A stretch of 64,000 nucleotides of DNA. It comes from Cristatella mucedo (taxonomy: Eukaryota; Bryozoa; Phylactolaemata; Cristatellidae). This document shows, one piece after another, positions 48,801 through 59,387 of the stretch. Within the stretch, counting starts at the first letter, position 1, and every line of letters begins with the position of its first letter. The translations under genes were made by a program, and so were the position numbers. The notes under the pieces were generated by a model that saw nothing but the letters and a program-made list of their open reading frames with translations, made no database searches and was not told the origin of the DNA. Location: contig WPIO01000008.1 in the NCBI GenBank assembly GCA_009760855.2, positions 8,975,501 through 9,039,500 on the forward strand. The letters run 5' to 3'.

Positions 48801-51800
48801 CAGTGGTGTGGTAGAAATGTGTAGACGACTATTGGTCTTAACATATCTGGGGACACAAAGAGGTCAAAAATGGTGCGACCGTTCAGCTAGCTATGAATAA
48901 ACTGAGCGGCTAAAGTTCCTACAGACCGTACCTTATAATTTCGTATTCTTATACTTTCGCAGAGCTTCACCAAATTAGTCAAAGACGACTGAAAATCAAA
49001 TTTCTTAGATTTCACAGACAATTCTATATGCTCCGTTTGGCGTTTTATGTTGAGGCCGCATGGTCTTATTTTATTGATGCCAAGACCTGTATATATTAGT
49101 CTAAAAAGACTTCAGAGGAAAGCGAAATTCTTATATAGCGATTTCAGTAGGTAATCCTAATGCATGTATGCATTCATCCATGTCAATAACTCCATTAAGA
49201 AGCAAAGACTATAGAGGTATTTAGAGGGTGAATTTGTTCTGAAGACTCAGATTTTCAGAGGCTTTCAAAGCATGTCAAGTAAAAAACTTACAATTTGAGA
49301 ATTTAAGGTCGCTATTGAAGGTAATGGACAGAAGTTAACCATCTTCACATCAAGTTAGAGAGCTGACATGGGCCTGAATTATTTTCTAGATAGGAGCATT
49401 AATGTAAAGTAAATAACGATAAAATCATCTTATCTAGAATTTATCATAGGGGAAGAATATTGTTATTTAGGATAGCAGCAAAATTGTCAATGGTTTTCAT
49501 TTGAAATGCAATTTCTCAGAATATTATTACCAGTAGCAGTATGAAATGTTAATGCTTGCGAAATATTATGGACTTAATCTCTGTCTGATTAGCCGTCTTA
49601 GCACTCTTAGCACCTGGCTCTGTAGAATACCACATATTGAGCTCATGTTACCATGAAAGAGGAGGTTCTATATAATAATGCGTCTTATTTGTGATTCTCT
49701 TCTGCCTGTAAATCCCAACGAAAAGAGCTGTTAATATATTGTAGCTAGAACGTCCTGCAGATACTATATATTTTCACACAACGCTTTTATTGCTCGAAAA
49801 TAATGGAGGGTCATTTACTTTGTGGACTTGTCTTATTAGAATGTTTACCCTCTTTGATCAGAGGGCTGGATATGTCTAAGTGGTGCATTTATCTTTGCAA
49901 GTTCTGAAATTGCAGATAGAGCCAGTAATATGGACGAACAACACTGACATAGTGCACCACGTGCTTATTTATGGATGCAATTCCCCCAACCTGAACTTCA
50001 CAAGCTACGACTGTTTTTTTAATCAAGCTGGAGACGGCGGGAATGAGAATCTCTGCCAAAGCCTTATTGGAATATGGGCAGTTGGAGCACTTGTGAGTAA
50101 AGTTAAATCGTAGCGGTCAGATGCAGATTGATTTATTAAAAGAAAATTTAGGAGACTGTAGTCTTTCGAAGACAAAGCTAACTTCTTTAATATTTCGAAG
50201 TTACAAAAGTCGAAATGGCGGTTCAGGCACTAAAATCTTTCGCGAAAAAAATTGCCTTGCAACAGGTGCTAGCCTTAGCAAGTGCCTGATCAAATACTTT
50301 TGAAATTAGTGCTTTGAAGCGCAGACCGCGAGTTTTCAAAGCTACCGCGACGCCTCGTACGTTCAGACACAAAGCAAAACACGATAGCAGTCAATATGCC
50401 ACCCTGGCTTTGCCCTGAGGCAACGTGTTCGTCATCAACGACCAATGTCAAGGCTCCAGCAGTGAGACAAATCTAAAACGACTTTATTGATATTGAATTA
50501 CGGTAAAGCACTAGCTGATGACATAATGTACTTAATAAACAATAATAATATATTATATATAATAATAAATAATATAGAAAACATAAATATATAAATAAAC
50601 ATAAATAATATATATATTCGACACTTTAAAGCTAAGTTCGAGTGTTCTCTGTCGGCATGTTCGGAAGCACCAGAGAGCAGTCTCTTTAACTGTGATCAGC
50701 AGCAGTAGCACGCGTAAGAAACTGTCTAATAATTACTTTAGATACTCTTGATACACTGATCATAACTCAAGATTTTTTTACTTCCTAGCGACTAAAATAA
50801 GCATACTGGTAAACATGCCAAAGTTTTCCTATTCCTCTTCTAATTGACATGGAATTAATTAAAACTATTGCTAATTACCTAATAAAATTCATATAAGGCA
50901 CCAGCATGTCTATGGCCTTAATCTAATTTATCGATAGTAAGAGTAAGCAATAGAAATTGATTATTGGGTAGCACAGTTTTTCACTTAGTTCCTGCAGCTG
51001 TAGTTTCTCACAAATAGCAAAATTATGGGAGCATATAGTATAGTAAGGTCTTTTTGTGTGCCATGTCCTAATAAGCTTGGAAATAATGGCATACTTTTTT
51101 CTGTAATTGATTTAAATTAGACTTCTATATAACCGCACACTTTTTATAAAACATATTTTAAGATGATCTTGCATGCAGAAGTTATGCTTTGCTTTCTAAC
51201 AAAAATTTGATCATCAATTAGAAAATAGACTGCAACCAGAAACAAGTTGGTAGTCCTAAAAATCCAGAAGTAGGCAGGCAGATCAGCAATAATGAATGCT
51301 CTAGTATTGAATATATAGTTTCCTAATTTAATGTGATATAGTCATTGACTTGATAGGCAATAATTTAGCAGGTAATCAGATTAAAACAGTGCAGCTTTCA
51401 TTGCTTCTTTGTTAATTAAGTTATGGTTGATCAAATATCAGAGATATGTGGCTTTTCTAAAGCGATTCAGTTTGCCTTTAATTTAAGTTTAGATATTAAC
51501 TTATAGGATCACATTAATTTATGTGCAGAAATTTGGAAGTTGAATTAATATCTTGAGTAATATGTTCTTATCCATGGGCCTGTGATTTCGCCATGTTTAG
51601 AGTTAATGTGCTCATTTTAAAATCTATAAACCACCAGTTATACATTAATCGAGCACTTACTAGTAGCAGAAGAAAACCACTTTTTTTTTCAAAATTTCCC
51701 GTGGACCATTTCATTGATCATCAAGGCGCTACTGTACCGAAGTTTACACTCAACCTCTAGCCGATGTCATCTCCAAGAAAAATATAAACTTTCGATTCTC

Positions 51801-54800
51801 AGGCTCTGAGACACAGCTATACCTATGCTCTGATCCGTCCCAGCCTTCGAGTAAGGGAAAGTCTCAACTTCTTGTCTGCATGCATGTCTGACATCCACAT
51901 GTGAACGAAGAAAACTTTCTCAAATTAAGTAAAAATAAATTTGATTCACTAGCTGTAGGCAGACCTTCTGTGACCCTGCAAACACAAAACAGCATGATTT
52001 CCATAGCATCTTGCCGAAAGCTTAATTTTCTTTTCCAAAGATTTCTTGTTGTGGATAAGAGTATCAGCTCCAACGTCAATTATACCTACTTTCCGATACG
52101 TCATATTGCTCAAACTTGGGCCTTGCTAGACAGGGATATTAAATTCACATTGGTCAATACATTTGTGACATCCTGTCTTGCCTTCTGTATTGTTTGCAGA
52201 CAGGTTTAGCATCCAATGCCGTCAAGCGTTTACAGTTCGTGCAAAATTCTGAGGCAAGGCTTGTCTGCCGTTATTTCTGTAGTTGCCTCAGAAAATTCCA
52301 TCTCCAGACATGCACTAGTTACCTATAGGCGAGAGAATCTTACTTCAAGGCTTTTTAACTCAAAGTCATGTTCCTTTATTCTCATGCTCTCGCCTATCTA
52401 TCAGAATAACCCACTGATTGGGCAAGACATCGCATCACACACTCTTATGACTCAAATAAGTTATCTTGCTTCTGATATTCTGGGAAGCTAAACCTGATGT
52501 CACGCTCCTTTGGTAACCATGGTAGGCATTTAATATTTTGTTTTGAGGAGATGCTTTCAAAATATTTTGGGCTCAATTATGTTGGGCAGGCAGGTACACC
52601 AGACTGTTCTTACTTAAACTGAATTTTTATTCAGCGGGAATATGTTGCATTTTTAGTAATACAAATGGGCAAATAAGTGCAATATTGCTATTATTTAACT
52701 AACTAGCAAAAGCAAATCAAAAAGTTCAAATCAGTAAGACTCAGCCAATTTTACCGATGCAGTGATCTATGTCACAACCACCGCCAGAATGATTATGTTT
52801 CCTTATAGGCTTACAGTATACCACGTGAAGCTGGTATACCAATAGGTGGAGGCTATGGTCCTAGTTTTGTCCTCATTCAGACACACTATAACAACCCGGG
52901 CGCTCAAGCAGGTAAGAAACGTGCTGGGGTTCAAGCGAGCTGAAGACGTTACTGTACTATTTATAGTTCGTATGCTGGTCTTGAAAGTAAACAATTGTTA
53001 TGACTCCGGTACTCTTGCTTGTAAAAATGCACCACTTTGTTCATAACACTAGAAAATGACAGTGTGATGGTGTGCGAATATTTGAAGCGTCCAAACTAAC
53101 AAATCCTGAGAAAAAATATCGCTATGCCTACAAGGAAAGCTCTCAATCTGTATGCTTATGAAATAAATCAAAGGATGCATGCGATTAGAATTCGGATCAT
53201 CACGTGTGCCATCTAAATGGCAGTAATTAACCGGCTAAATGTATGTGCACATTTAGATATATATTTATTTACTTATATTTAAACACATATCTATGATGTT
53301 TTCTGTATATATGAGAATGATTGAACCAAAGGTGTACGTAGGAGTATACTATTAGGATAAATCTCAGCAGATTGGGAATGGCACTAAAGCACTGATACCA
53401 CTGGCAGCACTAAGCACTATTGGTTGCCCTAAACCGACTAATACTTTGTAAAGGGTAATATGCCTTTATAAAAATTCTACAATAAAATCAAGGCCTTACA
53501 AAAATTGCAAAGGTGCTACTTAAACTGAGCCATACTAACAACTCCTTTTAGATCTGCCTATTTGAACTGCAAAGCTCCCATTTCAATAGCCTGAAGCTGC
53601 ACACTTAGGTACCCTGCTCCGCCGGCCTCTCAGTACTAAGAAAGAATAGACCTCTAACTCTTCCAAACTCCCAAAAGAATTGAATGCAAACTTAAAAATA
53701 ATTGTGCCGCCAGCAGTTAATTTTATGTGTGCACACCTGAACGTGCTACGCCGTCCTCTACTTTTAGACAGTGTTTAGAAAAGGTGGTGAGTCCTTTTTG
53801 AATAGCACCTTGAAGCTGCGCGACAAAGGGGAAAATTCCGACCTACATGCCCAACGAATATTTCATCTTAGCAGCGCCTCTATAAAAGCTTGGTAGCCAC
53901 CTGCGGAGGGTTGTTGATGAGCTGTCTGGGGGCTGAGAGTTAAGTAGGGTCTGGGTAGCTATGATGCTGATGAGCTGACACGAAAGATGGAGCTTATGGA
54001 GATGACAGTTCCAACTATTCTCCTAACTCACGCTCGGAGATATGCTCTGTGAAACCAACCTAAACTAAATCAGTATGTGTGAGACTCAATTCAGCTGGTG
54101 TGACAGAAGCAAATTGATCTGAGCCGCAGAGGCTTAGCTTCTTTGGAAAGCTATATTTGAAAACAGAACATCTTAAATTCACATCGCTTAAGAAGCAGTA
54201 AATTTCAACCTAGCTGATTTTGCTTTCATCGTGATCATAAATGCATACCATCAGTAGAATTTCCATTAGATTTTGATATAATTTTGAGCAAAGGTTAATT
54301 GAGATAATAAGTTTTTAGGCAAACCATTTTCACTAACCTTTGAACTTTTAACCATAGTTCAATCTTTACTTCAAAAATTATCAAATTCCTGAATTACTTT
54401 TTCATCTAGAGAGCTGTATGAACGAATCTATATGTATTTTTAAATATATAAGATATATAGAGACGACAGAAAACAATGAAAATATATCGCCCATACCACT
54501 GTAAATTATAATAGGCAGACCATGATACATGGATACCATTTAATATTTCTATGTATAGCTTCTTAACAGTTCCGTTTGGGTCTAGATTAAAAATTCCACT
54601 TTCTTTCTAATTGTATTGCTGGCGGGAAAAAATAACCGCAAAATAGTTATATGTTTCATTGTTGTTAAGAATAACTTTTTTGTCATTAAATACTGAGATG
54701 GCATGAAAATGACGTGATTTCATGCATTTGCTTAGTAGTCTATTTTTTCACTAAGCCAAAGAGCTCATTTTAAGAAAAACTCGTGACACCCACTGGACAC

Positions 54801-56726
54801 CTGGGCAGTTACTTTATTAGCGTGTGGCAATGTGAACAAGGAATGTTTCTGCAGGAAGAACAGATGCATCACGCTTACGGTTCAAGGTGACGCCAACACT
54901 TCGACAATATGACGCCGGAATAATCCAAACTGGAGTCATGCAAGGCATATTTGTGCCACCGAATACGGCTTCAATGAATGTTGCCGGCTATTGCTCTGAT
55001 AATTGCCTTAGTTCTGTGGTAAGTGAACCTAACTTAAGACTGTTAAACCATTCTAGTAATTCTTTCACCTCTTAAATATTTTTAATTCATCTCCTCGTAC
55101 TTCAACTTCATTTGAATACACACAGCGTTTCAAAAATGCAAGATATTCTAAATAATAATGGGCAAAGGCGAATTCTAGTGAAGGGATTCTTAAAAATTAA
55201 GATAGCAATAATAATATCAGATGTTTAGGTCCTAATAATAAAAAGAAACTTGACGGACCAAATAAAATGGCTAGAAGACAGTCGAGCAACTATAAATAAA
55301 AGTAGTAGCATGCATAATTTCCGTGGGTACTTGAAGGAATGTTAAAAAGGTCTACGTATCTCATAATTAGCAGGCGTTTCTTTGCCCGGCTGAGATATAT
55401 TGTACTTCCATTTAATGAATAAGTCCAAGCTTGATACGCACAAGATTTTACGCTGCAGCCTCAAAAGAATATGAGGCTACTTAACTGACGGTGGAAGAAC
55501 TGTACTCATAGTGATTGTTAATTTGAAAAAAGAGAATTTAAGTGAGATGTTCAGAAAGTTGAGTATTTTCCACACATTAGGCCCACTTTTGCTGAATCAG
55601 ATGATGCAGAAAAACTCGCATGAGCCAAAAAGATTTTACGGAAGCTCAGTAAAATGCTAGATTAAAGATGATCCGAGCTGCTATTAAGGGCAGCCTTAAA
55701 ATTGTGTGCTTCAATAGCCATGTTTCCATGAGTCATCGCTTTATTGTTAAACCAGACGGCAGATTCGTCCATACAATTGGCCTAGCTAGCGGAAGTGGTC
55801 CAACTAAAACTTTGTTTATGCTTATACAGATCAATGCTAAACAGAAATTTACATTTTTTATTCATAGCACTGCTAACATGATTGAACATCAATGCTTAGG
55901 CCGACGCCACATGTAAATATTTTCACTCTATATCCTCCACTGTGTTCAATTCCACACAAAAACAAATCCATTAGGATCTACATATGAAATATTTGGCCTA
56001 ATCTATTTGCATAATTATTTTGGATCCCAATGTGTAATTGCAAGATATTAATTTAGTTCGAAATTAAAATTTAAATTGAAATAAAAGGTTAAGCCTACCA
56101 GTATTTATACTTCTGCAAAGGTTTTCTGAGCAAATTTAATAATTCTGCCCATTTATAATTCTGCAACGGTTCTCTCTCAGTTCTTTCTCTTTTGCAGCCA
56201 CTGAGAGCATCAGTGGATTCGCATGTGCTTTTTTAGTTCAACGGTACTTTTTACATGAATAGTTTTCGAATCATGTGGCATAATTTATTTATGAATATTG
56301 CAAAATATGCTTTTTAAATGCGGTGTCTCTAAAATTTTGTGCAAAAACATATTTCTCTGCTCTTAACCAAGTTGTTTCTTGCCTTTAATGCTTAGAATCT
56401 GCCAGCGACAGGCATCAAGGTATTCGCTGTCGCTCTGCATTCACATCTCTTGGGACGGGCAATCTCTCTCCGCCAATTCAGACAGCAGCAACAGCTTCCG
56501 GTAATTACAGCCGATCCTAACTACGATTTCAATTACCAAGATATCAGAGCACTCAGTAACTATACTCAAATACTGCCAGTGAGTATTTTTGGTAGCCAAT
56601 AGACTGCAGTAAAATAGCTAAGAATCGGATAAACAGTTCAAGATTTGAATGTCCGGTTCATTTCAGGGAGACATACTTCAGACAGTTTGCACATACAGCT
56701 CCTCGGCTCGTGGCGTCACTACTTTG
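33618..56726 (+). CDS. MOXD1/DBH-like copper monooxygenase, 10 exons, 3' end missing
   Basis: A copper type II, ascorbate-dependent monooxygenase of the DBH/MOXD1 group, expected in the secretory pathway. Coding exons: 33618-33711, 37060-37226, 41124-41270, 47567-47734, 47814-47900, 49916-50092, 52809-52911, 54855-55018, 56396-56578, 56667-56726. They join in frame to about 450 residues (human MOXD1 has about 610). Order: signal peptide, DOMON domain, N- and C-terminal copper domains. Copper ligands visible are His235-His236 (DIVHHVLIYGC), His306 (THYNNP), and His384 and His386 (HSHLLGR). The methionine ligand (E-M-C block) and the C-terminus would lie on an exon after 56726 that I cannot find in the next 7.2 kb. 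Intron phases are 1,0,0,0,0,0,1,0,0. The substrate cannot be told from sequence. No frameshift or stop is seen. Confidence 0.95.
34500..36110. other. GC/CpG-rich stretch in intron 1
   Basis: Compared with its surroundings this part of intron 1 is GC- and CpG-rich, especially 35380-35560 and 35960-36060. A CACGTG E-box lies at 35979-35984, followed by a GGGGGCGGAA string. Open frames on both strands have no recognisable domain. It could be a CpG island or internal promoter. Confidence 0.35.
35410..35450. repeat. Hairpin, 18-bp arms
   Basis: GACGGCCACACAGCGACC at 35410-35427 and its reverse complement with one mismatch at 35433-35450 surround the loop CAGTA. The arms are GC-rich, so the structure would be very stable. 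No terminator-like T run follows. Confidence 0.95.
36644..36882. repeat. (TCTG)n/(TC)n compound microsatellite
   Basis: TCTG and TC units alternate irregularly, within intron 1 of the monooxygenase gene. Five 100-180 codon frames across it (Leu-Ser-Cys repeats) are artefacts. Confidence 0.95.
37060..37226 (+). CDS. Monooxygenase exon 2: DOMON domain
   Basis: The exon encodes PNYSISWQYNSTSITFTLMA, then SGWIGFGFSPNGAMAGSDVV. This is a close match to the DOMON core of MOXD1 (GFGFSPTGAMASADIVV). Acceptor TTTTTTGTAG, donor GTGAGT. It enters in phase 1 and leaves in phase 0. The 111-codon frame on the opposite strand here is a shadow. Confidence 0.97.
37738..38190 (-). mobile_element. Family A retrotransposon in monooxygenase intron 2
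   Basis: This minus-strand copy has an (AAT)n tail, the hairpin and the full UTR with the repeated CATGCACAG...GTCAGCA units. It then has the end of the RT ORF with frame breaks. It faces the plus-strand fragment at 38530. Confidence 0.8.
38530..38960 (+). mobile_element. Family A retrotransposon, degenerate plus-strand fragment
   Basis: Shifted frames match family A from the upstream part of the C-terminal block to the PQTNIKYFGYRAFSLHSNKV segment. CTCCCCAATCAGGC near 38796 is the reverse complement of DNA near 38170-38185, so the two copies form an imperfect inverted pair. Confidence 0.65.
39360..39532 (+). mobile_element. tRNA-derived SINE, copy 1
   Basis: The tRNA-like head has box A (TGGCACACTAGG) and a perfect box B (GGTTCGATTCC at about 39425). 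The body follows (GGTGGTGATAGCC, CTCTTCTGTCGCTATACAAA) and the tail GAGGCTGTTTAATCAGCT. It lies within intron 2. The head is not a functional tRNA because the acceptor arms do not pair. Confidence 0.85.
39566..39645 (+). mobile_element. Second tRNA-like head (different family)
   Basis: A box A-like TGGTCTAGCGGTTAAGG is followed by a box B-like GTGGGCTCGAGCCCC about 50 bases on. Spacing is tRNA-like, but acceptor-stem pairing is poor, so I read it as a SINE head or tRNA pseudogene. It begins about 35 bp after the SINE at 39360. Confidence 0.5.
40409..40581 (+). mobile_element. tRNA-derived SINE, copy 2
   Basis: About 90% similar by eye to copy 1, with the same head, body and GAGGCTGTTTAAGAAGCTGG tail. 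It is in the same orientation, 1,049 bp away. The 41-codon frames that run across both copies are repeat artefacts. Confidence 0.85.
41124..41270 (+). CDS. Monooxygenase exon 3: end of DOMON
   Basis: The exon encodes DRHATGELLPMMDAIQNYAL through LTVTFTRLLDTCDSEDAVIT. It aligns with the D(Y)...QDYHL...IIEFTRELHTCDINDKSIT part of human MOXD1. Acceptor CATTTTAG, donor GTAAGC, 49 codons, phase 0 at both ends. Confidence 0.96.
41271..46985. other. Monooxygenase intron 3, mostly featureless
   Basis: AT-rich intronic DNA. A degenerate box B-like segment at about 43395-43480 (GTCGTGGGTTTGAGTCC) may be a worn SINE head. TA-rich microsatellites occur at 45265-45340 and 45741-45863. Nothing else is recognised. 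Confidence 0.6.
45741..45863. repeat. (TA)n/(TAAA)n microsatellite
   Basis: TA repeat with TAAATAAATAAA interruptions on both sides, followed by a T run. Intron 3. A shorter one lies at 45265-45340. Confidence 0.9.
46990..47125 (+). mobile_element. Family A retrotransposon scrap
   Basis: Translation with shifts gives a GGGAFSLNAPKA-type segment and a following KLDYLGK, matching GDRAFSSYAPKAWNSLP...PDLTTFKRN of family A. Very decayed. Intron 3. Confidence 0.5.
47567..47734 (+). CDS. Monooxygenase exon 4
   Basis: The exon encodes PYTTKVIYSYGDLDATGTPT, then YHGPVHRGAYSMLLLN and the FYIDPVPQL end. It corresponds to the linker between DOMON and the first copper domain (VIWAYH...YH...RGTKSLRLLN in MOXD1). 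56 codons, phase 0, acceptor CTGTTACAG, donor GTAAGC. Confidence 0.96.
47814..47900 (+). CDS. Monooxygenase exon 5
   Basis: The exon encodes VTVPASPTTTYWCSLVKLPT and QNKSHIIG. The TTYWC block, with the first disulphide cysteine of the copper domain, is conserved throughout DBH/MOXD1/PHM. 29 codons; it is separated from exon 4 by an intron of only 79 bp, the shortest in the gene. Donor GTAAGT. Confidence 0.96.
47901..49915. other. Monooxygenase intron 5, no further gene
   Basis: AT-rich. Near 47935-48035 a short near-duplicate segment is seen (CGCTCAAAGCAAACATCTTC and TGCTCAAAGCACACATCTTC, about 60 bp apart). Nothing else is supported. Confidence 0.5.
49916..50092 (+). CDS. Monooxygenase exon 6: first copper site (His-His)
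   Basis: The exon encodes IEPVIWTNNTDIVHHVLIYG, four Cys residues in its remaining part and the IGIWAVGAL end. The His-His pair supplies two of the three histidine ligands of the CuH (CuA) site. 59 codons, phase 0, acceptor AAATTGCAG, donor GTGAGT. Confidence 0.97.
51780..52510 (+). mobile_element. Family A-like retrotransposon relic in intron 6
   Basis: A damaged post-YADD segment (TQLYLCSDPS) near 51800 is followed by DIKFTLVNTFVTSCLAF and, after shifts, blocks resembling LQFVQNSEARLVCR and the C-terminal domain. It has the same orientation as the host gene. Multiple stops. Confidence 0.6.
52809..52911 (+). CDS. Monooxygenase exon 7: third CuH ligand
   Basis: The exon encodes AYSIPREAGIPIGGGYGPSF, then VLIQTHYNNPGAQA. 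The His of the HYNNP block is the third CuH ligand (HYDNP in MOXD1). 34 codons plus one base, donor GTAAGA; the G joins GA of exon 8 as Gly. Confidence 0.97.
54855..55018 (+). CDS. Monooxygenase exon 8
   Basis: The exon encodes RTDASRLRFKVTPTLRQYDA, then GIIQTGVMQG and a PPNTASMNVAGYCSDNCLSS segment. It aligns with SGLRLFYTMDIRKYDAGVIE...GHCTLEC of MOXD1, with both cysteines kept. Acceptor TTTCTGCAG, donor GTAAGT. Confidence 0.97.
56396..56578 (+). CDS. Monooxygenase exon 9: second copper site
   Basis: The exon encodes NLPATGIKVFAVALHSHLLG, then RAISLRQFR and the DPNYDFNYQDIRALSNYTQI segment. The HSH motif provides the two histidine ligands of CuM (CuB). 61 codons, phase 0, acceptor TGCTTAG, donor GTGAGT. 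Confidence 0.97.
56667..56726 (+). CDS. Monooxygenase exon 10, last one found
   Basis: The exon encodes GDILQTVCTYSSSARGVTTL, matching the GD.L.T.C.Y....R segment just before the Met-ligand block. Donor GTAAGT, phase 0. The following exon should begin with a GG.ST..EMC sequence; I do not see one between here and 64000. Confidence 0.95.
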
Positions 56727-57369
56727 GTAAGTTTCCAAGCTACTTAATTTATCAGGACTGTTCTGAAAACAGTTTGTGAATGTAAACCTTACTTTGGCGA
56801 ATACTTTGCTGCCAACAGCGTTCTTTGCTTTTTAGTCACTATGGACACTGTAGCACTTTTTTAAATTTGTAGTAGGAGATAATTAATAAAATTAAGCCAA
56901 AATATTCCTTAAAGAAAATTGTCAAATTATCAGCGGATGAATAGAAATTATGTAGTGAGAATGTTTGGTCGTGTTCCTCGGCAGGTTAGTTTTTAGCTGC
57001 ACCTATCGCCTCTGAATCTTGGCCTAGGCGTAAGGTGCAGTCACTTGACAACCCAAGTCAAAAGATGGAGTCCTGAAGTCGGTAACTCCTTATTGATGAC
57101 TACAAGAGGAATTTACAATCAACTTTGAAGTGAGACTGCTGAATCTAACCACCATTATTGTGCTTTGTTGGTTTTCATGCCAGGCTTTTGCCCTCTTTTT
57201 ACTACTTGCATAGATTAGGGTTCCATCTACTTTTCTCCAACTCTTTATTACTTTGCAGGGGCTTAGTCATTTATATTTATAGTGCAGTTTCAAAAGTTGT
57301 AGGAAAAGATTAGAAATACAGCATTTGTCAAAATTTATAATGTTACTTTAAGCTGCTTTCCAGAATAGG

Positions 57370-57800
57370 CAGCGGAATATAGCCTCTCCCATCGTGTTCT
57401 CGGTATACTCGCCTCTGATATAGTGCTGAAAGTCCTCCAAGTCTTAGTGAAAATGCTTTCCTTGCTCCACCAAGTTGGCTCCGTGCTCTTCTTTAATCTA
57501 TCAAGATGAGCGTAAGGAAGATCGATGTAAAAACGTCTTGCAGTCCTTTGTGCCGCATTTCGTTACCATTGTATTCGGCAGCTTTACATGCCATTCTACA
57601 TTTTGATCTACGTGAACATTGTCCGTCCTTCAATGCTGGTTCGCAGTAACTTAATTCACCAGTTACGTGGCAAAGGATTGTCTCCTCTGTCAAAATGACC
57701 GAGATAGCATGGAAATTAGGTAAACAGCATTCAAAACCTAACATTAATGCCACCGTAGGGATGTCTCCGAAGACCAAGCCAAACTCACATATCAATGCTT
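57370..57800 (-). pseudogene. Unidentified coding-like fragment in the last intron
   Basis: A 100-codon minus-strand frame (57795-57493) contains FGDIPTVALMLGFECCLPNF and several cysteines. A second frame continues downstream with DRLKKSTEPTWWSKESIFTK. The two could be one sequence with a frame change near 57500. I do not recognise the family; a transposon-encoded protein is the likeliest source. Confidence 0.3.
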
Positions 57801-57884
57801 CGAGGCATTCAGTGAGGTCTTACCTCTTCTACTATCGTCTTTGAAGTACGCTCAGCGAGCCAAAAAAACTTACTCCTAGGTACG

Positions 57885-58055
57885 GAATCTGTGATGACAC
57901 ACTAGACAAGGCGGTTGCATTTCACGACCTCGGTCCCGAAGTCGTGGGTTTGAATCCTGCGGCGGGCGATCCTTTATTGCCGCTGCAAGTGGTGGTGATA
58001 GCCATTACAGGCTCTTCTATTGCTATGCAAATGTGGATGTTAATTCAGCTAGTAT
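57885..58055 (+). mobile_element. tRNA-derived SINE, copy 3
   Basis: The head TGATGACACACTAGACAAGG, box B GGTTTGAATCC, body (GGTGGTGATAGCC, CTCTTCTATTGCTATGCAAA) and a shortened tail match the copies at 39360 and 40409. It is more diverged. Downstream of monooxygenase exon 10. Confidence 0.8.
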
Positions 58056-59387
58056 ATGTTTTATAAGGAATACGGCACTACAGAATAGACTTGTCTGCAT
58101 TATGGATACGGACTTGTCATTTTAAGGTATAGGCTATCTTCATCATGCCGTCTTTCATGCCTGTCAAAATACCAGCGGGCATTAGCACTGCACCTATACG
58201 TGTTTCAAAGAAAAAGTAGCGGCCATCGAGAAAGCGGACATCGAAGTAAAGTCTATCGGCTCCCCGACCAAGGCCTACAGAGCGTTATTTTTTTTTTATT
58301 AGGGAGTAGAACGACTGCATGGACCCAGAATGAGCTCGTATTTCAATTGCACAATTTTCCAATTGCTTCAAAACATAGGTTAAATTCTGGCTATTGCCGT
58401 ACCAGTCTTGACATGTGAAACGCTAGAGACAGCTTAGTGACACTTTTTAAGATCCAAGAACGGCATATTTTTCACGTCCTACGTCTATGCAGTGGACATC
58501 AGAAGCATAGCTTTTTACTTAATAAGACCAAGATCACTAGTCAAGTCATGAGGTCATTTCCGTTGCAGTAATACGGTCTCCTCACATTAGCTGCACCTAT
58601 TGGCATATATGACATATATGGCACCAATAGATTTGGTCCGGCTCTCTGAATTGCCTCTGTGGTTTGAAGATGGCTGTTATTTTCACAGACTAATGAGTAC
58701 TTTGAGGGGGAATCAGGTTAGTGTGATTAGCTTACGAGAGATTAGCGTTTCTTTATTCTAGACATTCCTGTACATGCTTGCTGTAAGGGTCTTATCACGC
58801 ACAACTGACAGTGCCTCGAGTATTCAATGGGCATCTGTGAAGTTTTGTGATTGCTAACTTAATGGCCTCTTCGTGCTCCTCATTACCATGCCTTAAAAAA
58901 CACATACCATTTTGAAGATGAATAATAAAAAAATTTAGAGCAAAAATTTTTTTTTCTAAAATATATGAACAAAATTAAGCAAAATAATTATTTTCCACTT
59001 CAGCTTCCATAGGCTTTTGAGTTCTGGCAGTGTGATTGAGGTGCCCACTCGATATCCTGACTGCCAATAGGGGTGCCGTAATTTTTTCTGGAAACCTCAT
59101 ATATCAAAATGGATTCATCCTACCCGTACGTGTATGCCTCTGCCTTGATAAACTGACCACAGAATCAGAGGTATACATCTGCCGGATAATGCAAGGTTTG
59201 AATACTGTCTCAGGAAAATTTAACTGTGCCGCGACGTCAGCTGAACCTTAACTAAACTGCGAGGCTTAAGTATACTTTATTCTCATTAGTGATTATATTA
59301 CTACACACATAAGTAGTGACTGTATTATGGTTTGAGGTATCAGAACGTTGGAATACTGATTACTGAAATGTCTCAAAAATCTCTCCT

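Noticed and set aside
57811-57850. Frame reading SYLFYYR, considered as the missing last monooxygenase exon
   Set aside because: There is no E-M-C block before it, no acceptor in the right place and a stop two codons later.
59030-59251. 71-codon frame after a CTTCAG acceptor, considered as a monooxygenase exon
   Set aside because: It has no similarity to the family C-terminus and no Met-ligand motif.
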